A stretch of 64,000 nt of DNA from Nephrocerus scutellatus (taxonomy: Eukaryota; Arthropoda; Insecta; Diptera; Pipunculidae), in NCBI GenBank assembly GCA_947095585.1, contig OX352765.1, positions 23,962,254 to 24,026,253 on the forward strand, in the 5' to 3' direction. Shown in pieces: positions 55,606-64,000 of the stretch (positions are counted from its first letter, which is position 1; every line of letters begins with the position of its first letter). Both the position numbers and the translations under genes were made by a program. Under the pieces are notes generated by a model, which saw only the letters and a program-made list of their open reading frames with translations, searched no databases and was not told where the DNA came from.

Positions 55606-56113
55606 CTTGCATTTAAAGTTATGTAATTTCTCTGTTGATATTTACTTTTAAAACCTACATATGTCGTATATGTTTATTTGTATACGAATAGGTACATATA
55701 TAATACTACCAAACTTAAAAACCCAGACAGAAGATCTTCAATGGGTAATGATTCTTGGGTATATTCTAAGAAATAAATCCTTCTACAGTAAGGGTCTATT
55801 TCCAAAGATGACATCATTTATGGGGGATTTAAGAAAAAGCTTACTTTGGTGCACCCTGACCCATGTTAACGGATATTGCTCTGTTAATACTTTTGGTCTT
55901 TGTTTGTAGAATAAATACTAGGCATTGTAACTACGTTAAAATATACGTTGATATCTTGTTTAAGTCTTCAGATATTCAAGTTCAATGCCTGTACCAGTTT
56001 TCTTCCCCATGCTTATTTTTGATTTTGACGGTATGCGAGAACAAAAATATGTACATACATACAACCATTTATACATACTTATATAGTTATTATTCAAAAA
56101 ATACTTTATTTTG

Positions 56114-56257
56114 CAAGACCGCAAGACCAAGACCAAGACTCAGGCTGCAAGACCAAGACCAAGACCAAGACTAATGGCACGAAGCAAGACCAAGACCAAG
56201 ACTCGACTTGCAAGACCAAGACCAAGACCAAGACCGAGAAAAATGGTCTTGGTCTTG
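56114..56257. repeat. CAAGAC minisatellite, right array
   Basis: Unit CAAGAC in runs such as GACCAAGACCAAGACC. The last 35 bases form a second 13-bp-stem hairpin (56223-56235 with 56245-56257). It mirrors the left array and lies just inside the right terminal inverted repeat of the hAT-type element. Confidence 0.9.
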
Positions 56258-58656
56258 CGTTTGCTCATCACTAGCTCCAAAGAATCAAGAGATAAAGTAA
56301 TGGCTACATCGTTTATAAAACAGATAACTTTATTCTGAATTCCATCAAGATAAATCAAATGCGATCTAGGAGCCCCACCCCATACATTTAATTTAAATTC
56401 TAAAATTGGTCTAACATAAGATTTATATAATCTTAATACTTCAGAGGGGTTGACGTAGAAGTTGCAATGTCTTATGGAGACCAATTGGCTCTCTCTTTTT
56501 AAAATTCCATTAATAAGTTCCTTCTAGGAAAGTTCACTTGAAACTTTCAAATCTAACATCTTTAATCGAATTGATCTCGCAATAGTGGTACCATTAATTA
56601 CTGGTGGTACGTAAAGGCGAATTTCCTTTTGAGAAAAAAGACAAGCCTGAAATTTATTTGGGTTAAATTTCACCCTATTAGATCTGCCCCAATCAAGAAT
56701 CTCGAATGTTCGACAGAATTGCCGAATTCATTAATTCACGCGAACCAATCAAGCGAGAATTGCATTCTTTTTGATTAACGAACTCCATGGAGGCAAATGA
56801 GTGGATATCACAGGTTGCAGAAGACAACAGGTCATTGATTTATATTAAGAAAAGTGTAGGCGATAAGGATGACCCTTGAGGAACGCCAGCATTGATCCCA
56901 TGCGAAGATGAGGAAAAACCATTCAATACAACTTTTAATTTTTGCGGTTCCATAAATAATCCTCAATCCATGTAATGAGAGAGGTAAGTTGAGCGTACGA
57001 ATCTTATTAATAAGACAAACATGCCATACTCTATCAAAAGCCTTAGAAAAATCCAAGGACACAACACTTGATTCGCCTAGATTTTCAATGCTTCGCTCCC
57101 AACAATGAGTCATATACGTCATGAGTTCACCAGAAGATCGATATTTGCGAAATCCTTACTGCACATCGGATATAAGAGCATTAATTTCCAGATAGCTCAT
57201 TAGTCTGAAATTAATAATAGATTCCATTATCTACGATAGAACCGACAACAAAGCATTAGGGCGGTAGTTAATTTGTGCAGATTTATCACCTTTTTCGGAA
57301 CAGGTTGAATATTAGCTATTTTCCAAATTGAGAGATGAAACAATTTGCTAAGCGGTTCCGCTAAGTATATTGACATGTGTAGAAGAGAAACGGACACGCC
57401 TTAAGAATACTGTCATTAGCACTGCTGACTCCTTCTAAGGCAGTAGTCGTAGAGATCGGCTTTTCAATACTAATGGCGGAACACCGTCACGTCGTGACCA
57501 GTTGTTTTATTGAGGTCAAGTTCTTAAATAATTTTTGAAACAACCCGTTGCCGGAACATATTCTAGACTTACCTGGGCATAGATTTAAGAGATTAGCTTT
57601 CTCTATTTGGGTTTTATAATAAATACTATTATGGAATAAAGAAGGAACAGAAGAAGACTTGTCTGCAAAGTTTTTTTTAATCTGGGCAGCAAACGACCAA
57701 AAGCTTCTACTATTTGAATCTGAATTTAAAACTTTTCGCATGCTATCCCGAATCTTTTGCTCATTTAATATTTTGGACCTGTTTTTATGCTCTATTTCTG
57801 GCTATTCTTAACTTAAAAAGGTTTTCTTCGGAAGGGCAATCTACGTAGTTCAAATGGGCTGTTTTTTTTTTACTAGAGACAGCTGACCTGCAATTTTCAT
57901 TAACCCCCTAATTCTTACGAATATTGCTTTTCTTAAAGGAGGAAGGAATGAAATTTTTCATTCCTAGCAAAATGGTTGACGTGATAAGTTGATTTGCTTC
58001 ATCAACATTATTGTTGCGAGAAAGCAGGTTTACCATTCAAATGAGCTATAAAATTGATTCAGGAGGTCCCAGTTAGCATTTTTGAAGTGCCACAAAAGCC
58101 TTTAACGATTAAGCTCCACATGGGCTGGGGTATTTAAAAATTTGGCTTCTATCTGATGTTGGTGAGTACTGGTAAATCTTGTCTATCGATTTCGATAAAT
58201 AAGTCAAACTCATTACTAGAGACATCAGATGACAAATTAGGACTACGATATAGGGAACAAATAAACATGGTATGGTTTGCAATTTTAATTTCCATCTATA
58301 ACTTATTGAAAAGGAGATTATCGGAACAATAAAATTAGGAACACTAAAATAGATAGAATAATCCCTCCAATATCTAAATCGGAATACCTCATCTCTCACC
58401 AGATAGATGTTGCCGCCCGGATGGACCAAATAGTCGACACGGTAATACCCCGGACATTGAAAATCATTTGGGGTACCCATATAAGGAACCTGCGTTTCAC
58501 ATAACAAAAAAAAATAGGAACGGGTCAGCGAGCAGTTGTTCAGATAAGGATACAGCTGTTAGATTAGGATTGGTCTCCTGAATAGTTTTTGTAAGCAACT
58601 TACAATAGTAACTACCAAGAAATTCTCGAATAGATGTATAGCAGTTTTTTCCTAAA

Positions 58657-58950
58657 TATGGGGACTCATCGTGTCGGCGCCGTGGCTCAGTGGAAAAGCG
58701 CATGGATACTGAGCAGGGGTTCGTGGTTCGAATCCCAGTAATACCAAAAAGTATTTTTCACGGTGTCCCACCTCTCGCGAATGGGTGACAAACGTTCCCG
58801 AGAGTATTAACTTGTCACGGAAAGCTACTTAAATTCTAGGTCACTTCCATTTGTGTCAAAAAATATACATGCACAACACAAATGGTCTCGAGAAGCTAGG
58901 CCTTGGGCCGCAACGGTCTGTCGCGCCGAATATTATTATGGGGACGCATC
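58657..58950 (+). mobile_element. tRNA-derived SINE inserted at the LINE's 5' part
   Basis: TATGGGGACTCATC (58657-58670) and TATGGGGACGCATC (58937-58950), differing at one base of 14, flank the element. Box A TGGCTCAGTGG (58683-58693) and box B GGTTCGAATCC (58735-58745) both match the pol III consensus, so the internal promoter looks intact. The body and the GTCTGTCGCGCCGAATATTATTA end are as at 40317-40612, with an internal deletion after GGAAAGCTAC. LINE-like minus-strand sequence may continue beyond it to about 59040. Confidence 0.95.
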
Positions 58951-59040
58951 TAACATTTATTTAGTTCGAACATCGCACACTAGAACGATCTTTATCGCAC
59001 AAAAATTACATGCTCATTGTAGCCACAAAGTATAGGATCA

Positions 59041-61845
59041 AAAATTCTTTACTCGGCAAATCATCATTCTTCATCGCTCCGGCCTTGTACCTAGAAGCGT
59101 TCAAGAGTTACAGGGTTTGAATTGATGTAAGGTCAAAAGTACGTCACTTCGCATTAAAATGCAACGTACATCGCATGCGGTGAAAATAGACACCCCCTCC
59201 TATACGATTTTTTTCTCGTAACAAACCAAGGAATCACACCTTTAAGTATTTGCCATCTAACTGATACTGATGTATATATAATCATGTCGCTTAACTGTAT
59301 TTCCGAATTAAGGTGAAATTTATTACCAAATGACACCAATAAAATATTCAAAATTCATTATTTACAAAAAAATAACATTTTGATAAACTAATTAACAACT
59401 CAGCTACATCAGCCGAGATGAATATAAATGGAAATTGGATTTTTATTTTAATTCTGATTATTCTTTGGGAACTTCAAGAAGTGTGGGAATGAACATAAAT
59501 TATTTTCTGAATGTCACATGTGGCTTTATATGAGGTGCCAGTAGCAATATTACGAACGTTTTTCAATCATAGGTTAAAGCAACAAATAAACTCACCGCTT
59601 TTAAGTCTCTCTTTAATGGAAATTTGTCGTTACCATTGTTACCAAGTGCAAATAGGCGGGAATCATTGTTATCAGATAATTCCCTGTCTTATCCAAATTT
59701 AAATTCTCATGTTTCTTCGGTTGCGACATCAAAATAAAACGAAAAATTACTGCGCGCAACAGGCACTTTATTATTCAGATTAGGAATTTGTCTCTTTGAA
59801 CAAAGATAGAATAGAAGACACAAAAAAATGAATTTGGCTCTAAAAGATAAAGCCACAGCGAAGGTATAAACATAGTACTTCGTTAAGCCTCTAATCCGGC
59901 AAGAGCAACGATTCGTCGTCGTCTCTTCATTTATTCGATCACCGATCATTGTTGCAACAATGGGAAAACATTAATGAAACTTATAGATGACACAAAGGAA
60001 ACAACATGTCTCCGCCGCACCGACCATTACCATCATCTGTCGCACATCGTTCGATTCGCGATAAAAATCTGAGATTTAAGGCAACATTTTGGCTTCGACA
60101 ACGACGACAACAACTTTGAGAACAGTAGCTAATGGATGATTATCTGGTGAATCGGTTGGCGGTTATACCTGCCCATTTTCATCACTCTAAGCGGTGCGAG
60201 CGTATCGATTTCGGTCTTGCTGGGATTTTCGATTTCCATAGCTCAGGTAGCGACAGGCACCGACGACCGACGAGCTCCAGCGCAATATGTCAAGAAATTA
60301 CGAGCATTTCATATGATTACCCTTTTGAGGTGTTTCACAAATATTTCGGGACACTTTTGGGACGACGCAGCGCATATCGCGAGACGAAATCTTTCGACTG
60401 ATGATCGTGGCGATCGTGACGGTCACAAGGAAGAGCACTGCAGTGGACAGAAGATAACAATGCGACTAATGTGCTTTAAATTGGATTGGACGACAACATC
60501 ATGAACGCGATTGTCCTCCACAACGACAATAATGATTCTGATGAGTGTCTCATGGCGGGCTGATGGCTAAGAACACAGGTGGTTGAGATCTAAGATGCGA
60601 TAGTCGATGCGGAATGTCAGGATAATGGACGAAACATGTTTTCAGTTTTACCCTAAGAGTAAAAGTTATACCTCCTTCGCATCAGGAGAGATATCATAAA
60701 ATGGGATAATCGATGCTGATGGAATAGTCTCGAGGACTATACGAGCGATTAGATTGTCAGCCAAGGCTAATGGAAAAAATCTTCCGCGGATGTTGAGTTT
60801 ATTTGTTCTTCACAACGTTGCACTCAAACCGATGCCTTTTTAACTGTACCGACACATCATACACCAGCAGCAGCTATCGAATCCAAACAATATCCTCGCA
60901 GAGACATTTTCGGTGCGGGATATATTTATACAAAAATCGACCAGGACTCATAAATTCAAGCAGATGTTTCGGTCTCGAAATGCAAATTCGAAATGTCATG
61001 TTCTCGATCTTGGTGCAAAGTATCTGCCCGTGTTACTTGTAACATCGTCGTAAGAATCGTATTGAAATCATACCTGTGATCGGCGCGTTCGCTTTCTCAA
61101 TCCTGCATCTCAAAAATATGACCCGTGTAAACATACATGATAATTTTTTGATTGTACCAATACGCGGAATAATCTGCGAACATCATAAACATTCGGACAA
61201 CATTATGAGCCGTTGTTCGACCGACGGATGTAGACGATAAGGTAAGCGCGCTCAATGCATCACAACAATGGTCAAACATATGCACACCGGGGATACAAAT
61301 GTCGGACCCCCTGGGCAGTCAAATAGCCTTTTGTTAAAGTCGCATAAATATTCGCATAAGTGAATCGAAATAAATTCTGCGTGCAGTCGGACAGAATTTT
61401 TTTGTTTTTGCATTTTAGTGCTGAAACTTATTTGTATGTCATTTGTACGCTATCGTCGGTATGTCAAATCGTTTAAAACTTAAGTACTGTAAGATTTCAT
61501 TATATATAGTAGGACAAAGCTTTGGTTATTAGTGCATCTGTCTGCTTGGCACTTGTAAGATGGATTTGTTAGGATTATCAACATTAACCTGTGTTATTGT
61601 TTTACATTATATTCGATTATTGTCCAAAACCTTCTTAAAACATAACGCTGAAAGCTATCCGATAAAATACCCATTGGAGACCAGCTTCTTTTTTTAAGTA
61701 AACTACGTTCCATGGTAAAAGAACAATCTAAGTTTAATAATATCCATTTTCTATGTGTAGTTAGTGGCAGTTAGCGCTGCACTTTGGAGAGCCTCAGTGC
61801 ACCATTTTGTTACCACAAAGATATTTCTCATTTATCTCTTTGCAG
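59041..61845. other. No gene recognised
   Basis: Single-copy-looking DNA, less AT-rich at 59990-60560. The overlapping plus-strand frames at 60132-60401 (89 codons) and 60217-60504 (95 codons) have no motif I recognise. No repeat relatives are seen within the window. Confidence 0.4.
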
Positions 61846-61979
61846 TTCCTGTAGATAATCTTATGTGGAATACCCAGTGGCTGACCACCGGGCAGCGACC
61901 AGTATTGATACACAGCTCTGGCAATATCGTTCCGAGATCTTTATATAAACTCGGTTGGGCAGCTTACTCTTTCAATTAA
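61846..61979 (+). CDS. Possible last exon of a host gene (speculative)
   Basis: A pyrimidine-rich tract TTTCTCATTTATCTCTTTGCAG ends at 61845 in pieces TTTCTCATTTATCTC and TTTGCAG, a good 3' splice acceptor. The frame after it is open for 43 codons to a TAA at 61977-61979 and reads DNLMWNTQWLTTGQRPVLIH, SSGNIVPRSLYKLGWAAYSF. The pattern RPVLI...P.SL......AYSF recalls the C-terminal tail of insect odorant receptors (usual: RPVxIxAGxxxPLSLxTF, then YSFF), but the match is short. It could be chance or an unrecognised element. No upstream exon was found within reach. Confidence 0.18.
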
Positions 61980-62001
61980 GCCAGGGTTGCTATCTTTTTA
62001 A

Positions 62002-62222
62002 TTCTCTATATTAACTTCGCTCTCTTTATATTAGAGACACACGGGGTTTGTCTGTTTGTCATGGCATTTTGCAATCAATTTTAACCCACTTTCGAATGCC
62101 CGATTTTATTAAAACTTTGCAAACAAATGTATTTCCGGTGTCAACAGTTTTCATTAAAATTTGGTTATAATTGTGCCGCGGGGTCGGGGGGCTCCCATAC
62201 ACATTTTTTTTTATTCATCATG
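62002..62222 (+). repeat. Dispersed repeat family B, 5' part
   Basis: It opens with TTCTCTATATTAACTTCGC and reads TTTGTCTGTTTGTCATGGC, AATTTTAACCCACTTTCG, CCCGATTTTATTAAAACTTTGC and GGGGTCGGGGGGCTCCC, and breaks off after one central block. The head is identical to the consensus of the other copies. It is directly followed by the short block shared with 25626-25672 and then a SINE. Confidence 0.75.
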
Positions 62223-62289
62223 CCATATAGCCCACCGTATTGCCGTGCCGCATGTCATTCAGGGAGTTCTCTCATGGCAATAAATTTAA

Positions 62290-62584
62290 TAATAATAATA
62301 AAACTATTTGGCGCGACAGACCGTTGCGGTCCCAAGCATAGCTTCTTGCAACCAATTGTGTTGATTATGTATGTTTATGCAGACAAATGGAAGGGGTCTA
62401 CAATTTAATGCCGTATCTTAACGGCGAATTGAAAAGCTTTCCGTGACAAGTTATTACTCTCGGACGTTTGTCAGACATTCGCGAGAGGTGAGAGACCGTG
62501 AAAAATACTTTTGGTGTTGTTGGGATTCGAACTACGAACCTCCATGAAGCCATGCTCTTATCCACTGAGCCATGGTGGGCCCAC
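62290..62584 (-). mobile_element. tRNA-derived SINE, near full length
   Basis: The minus strand has box A TGGCTCAGTGG (62562-62572) and a box-B-like AGTTCGAATCC (62523-62533), then the family body with AAAAGTATTTTTCACGGTC and CTCTCGCGAATGTCTG, and the CTGTCGCGCCAAATAGTTTT end with an ATT-rich tail. Both promoter boxes are well preserved. I did not find a clear target-site duplication. Confidence 0.92.
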
Positions 62585-62611
62585 TTATTCTTAACTTTTG
62601 GTTATTAGAGA

Positions 62612-63394
62612 ATTTTCATGTAAAATTTTATGTGTTGTTTATTGCCCTGTATGCTAACGTACCCAGGATGATGATGATGATGCCTAATCAGAGCCAGTTC
62701 TTCTTGGTACTGTTTAACAAGATTTTAGTTTTTGATGCCCGCGTGTATGGATTTGTTTGCAGTTTGGATCTCAACACACATAGTTATCAACCAAGCCTAT
62801 ATTTTAGCTAGAATTTTTCTAAATGGTGAGGTTTTTTTTTGTCAGAAAGCCTGTATGACTTTGACAGATAAAGGTGATCTGAGAAGAAACCTACACCGTT
62901 TTCATACTTAATCTATTTATCATGGATCCTTCAGTGTAGATTGTCACGTGAAATTGTCGCGTTACTTCGCCATCCTAGTCCTTTCCTCTGTTCGGAAACT
63001 CAATACCAAATTTTAGATTTGAAGCTAAATTTTAGGATGAACTAGTCAGTACTAGATATTTTTATACCTTCAGCTCCTATCTGCTTTATGTTACAGTGCA
63101 TACCGCCAACTGGTTTTGCAGCGAGCATAGTGCGCTACGCAGTCACGTCCTTAGATATACGTCGCCCGCAGATTACTAAAAGAATGCATAAGAAAATAGG
63201 TACACAGGATGGCTAGCGGGGTAACCAACAAAGTTATACAAAAGTGTCAGAACTACAGAAAAAGCTAGAAAATAGAAAAAGAAAAGAAAAAGCTGAAGCA
63301 AAACCGAACCTATTTCATTTATACAGTACACGAGTATAAGTGAAATAAAAAATTCTAGGAACGCATATATTAAGCACACCAAACACCACAAACA
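62612..63394. other. No gene recognised
   Basis: AT-rich sequence with a GAT run at about 62669-62684. It is bracketed by the 19-base direct repeat AACTTTTGGTTATTAGAGA (62593-62611 and 63686-63704). Confidence 0.4.
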
Positions 63395-63685
63395 AAGATC
63401 ATCATCATATTTGGTTCTACAGCCGATCCGGTACGTTCCTGGCCTCCCGCAAAAAGTCTTACCACCGTTCTCAATTTTGAGCCGATGTCATCCAGTTTTG
63501 CATCCCTAAACTCTGGGCGTCCGGGTCTACGCCATCCTTCCAGCGTATGCCTAGCCGGCTTCGCTGTCGTATTCCATTAATCGTACCGCAAAGGACGCAG
63601 AATCCTCTTCGCTCATGCGAGCTAGGTGTTCTACCCAGCGGAGCCTACCGAGCTTAATTCTCTGCACGATGTCGACATCGCGGTA
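63395..63685 (-). pseudogene. LINE C-terminal and 3' end
   Basis: The minus strand from 63685 reads RDVDIVQRIKLGRLRW, EHLARMSEED, then the 3' UTR CTGGATGACATCGGCTC, TTTTTGCGGGAGGCC and CTGTAGAACCAAATATGATG. It is the best copy of the family's 3' end and the reference for 1870, 37460, 39560, 42540 and 51040. It joins directly to endonuclease sequence of the same family at 63690, so the whole RT has been removed. Confidence 0.88.
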
Positions 63686-63689
63686 AACT

Positions 63690-64000
63690 TTTGGTTATTA
63701 GAGATCTCAGCTCCAGGACTAACTCTCCCTGCATTTAGGGCGAGTCCTATCGCTTGACCGTAGTTATTTCTGGTCTCTTCGTTGCAAAGGGCTGCCGTGT
63801 TGACTCGAATCTGATTCGTGGATGCAGTCTTTCGTGGTGTGTGAGTCGACATTGGCACCTCGGTACATTCGTACCCAGTTCAAGTTCGGGTTGTGGCGGT
63901 GGTCTATCTGGGTCCGATATTTTGCAATCTGTATATACTCAGATACTCAGGTGGTTTTTGGATATATTTGCGCGTAAACCTTGTACTCGAAACGACCGAA
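63690..64000 (-). pseudogene. LINE endonuclease end and linker, runs off window
   Basis: The minus strand reads NLNWVRMYRGANVDSHT (usual DVRxYRGANIDSDHYLV, end of the AP-endonuclease), then ASTNQIRVNTAALCNEETRNNY and GQAIGLALNAGRVSPGAE as the linker. The catalytic SDH is altered to SHT. The frame 63631-63858 runs from this linker into the C-terminal piece. It continues past the end of the window. Confidence 0.75.

Larger units (their letters stand above)
55451..56273. mobile_element. Non-autonomous hAT-type element carrying minisatellites
   Basis: Perfect 14-bp terminal inverted repeats TAGTGATGAGCAAA (55451-55464) and TTTGCTCATCACTA (56260-56273) bound 823 bp. The flanks GCTCCAATA (55442-55450) and GCTCCAAA (56274-56281) fit an 8-bp target-site duplication with one extra base. 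A TAGTG end and an 8-bp duplication are typical of hAT transposons. The host LINE reading frame continues across the site if the element and one duplication are ignored, which confirms the boundaries. There is no transposase. CAAGAC minisatellite blocks sit just inside each end (55466-55605, 56114-56257), each beginning with a 13-bp-stem hairpin. Confidence 0.93.
55382..58656 (-). pseudogene. Large LINE ORF2 relic (jockey/CR1-like), split by a hAT element
   Basis: Minus-strand order from 58656 down: LLTKTIQETNPNLTAVS and CETQVPYMGTPNDFQC, YYRVDYLVHPGGNIYLV (AP-endonuclease); LWHFKNANWDLLNQFYSSFEW at about 58090-58030; SNSRSFWSFAAQIKKNF at about 57715-57660; WKIANIQPVPKKGDKSA and NYRP; VVSLDFSKAFDRVWH (RT motif A); INAGVPQGSSLSPTLFL-like (block B) at about 56900-56850; HSFAS where FADDS is expected; RLYKSYVRPILEF and VWGGAPRS; then SLDSLE. 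Here 55451-56273 interrupts it, and EHRRNVGALCVFYKFYNG resumes at 55449. It is the most complete LINE in the window, but the second catalytic box is lost and frames shift often. Confidence 0.93.

Noticed and set aside
55379..56338. Repetitive open frames with RPRP/TKTK or SWSWS periodicity
   Set aside because: They are translations of the CAAGAC arrays inside the hAT-type element on either strand.
1..64000. CRISPR array, bacterial operon, prophage or toxin system
   Set aside because: No regular spacer-repeat structure, Shine-Dalgarno-led gene runs or phage genes; all repeats have eukaryotic TE character.

Overview
This window looks like insect nuclear DNA, most likely from a fly (Diptera) with a repeat-rich genome. 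The evidence is AT-rich sequence, short dispersed open frames, several clades of insect-type non-LTR retrotransposons (LINEs), a Helitron helicase of the Pif1-like insect type, and a tRNA-derived SINE. The genus cannot be fixed from sequence reading alone. There is no bacterial-style gene organisation, no intact protein-coding gene, no rRNA or tRNA gene and no CRISPR array. The longest open frame I could place in a family is 132 codons, and it is part of a decayed LINE.

Almost everything recognisable is mobile-element debris on both strands, separated by 1-3 kb stretches of anonymous AT-rich DNA that could be intergenic or intronic. Layout: 1.5-8.8 kb holds a LINE tail, two short repeat families (called B and C here), a fold-back inverted repeat, a relic Helitron end and three degenerate minisatellites. 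10.5-18.9 kb is a block of LINE pieces in both orientations plus a CpG-rich satellite array. 20-30 kb holds a family-B repeat, LINE fragments, two SINEs and an RNase-H-bearing LINE. 32.5-34.0 kb is the 3' half of a Helitron with a classic CTAG|T end. 34.4-37.5 kb is a run of LINE fragments with a truncated SINE. 39.5-42.8 kb is a dense cluster of SINE, minisatellite and families B/C. 45.4-51.1 kb is an inverted pair of related LINE copies, a SINE and a roughly 100-bp LINE end with a perfect target-site duplication. 54.0-58.95 kb is a nested stack: a LINE carrying endonuclease, reverse transcriptase and C-terminal tail on the minus strand, interrupted by a hAT-type non-autonomous transposon that carries minisatellites, and by a SINE. 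62-64 kb has one more family-B copy, one more SINE and a LINE copy running off the end.

The pieces work together only as parasites of each other. The LINEs supply reverse transcriptase that could have moved the SINE, the Helitron helicase may have mobilised CTAG-ended repeats, and insertions into insertions give a relative age order. The best-supported structures are those with target-site duplications: SINEs at 40317-40612, about 58671-58936 and 48428-48686, the hAT element at 55451-56273, and the truncated LINE end at 50987-51086. One weak candidate for a host exon (61846-61979) is noted.
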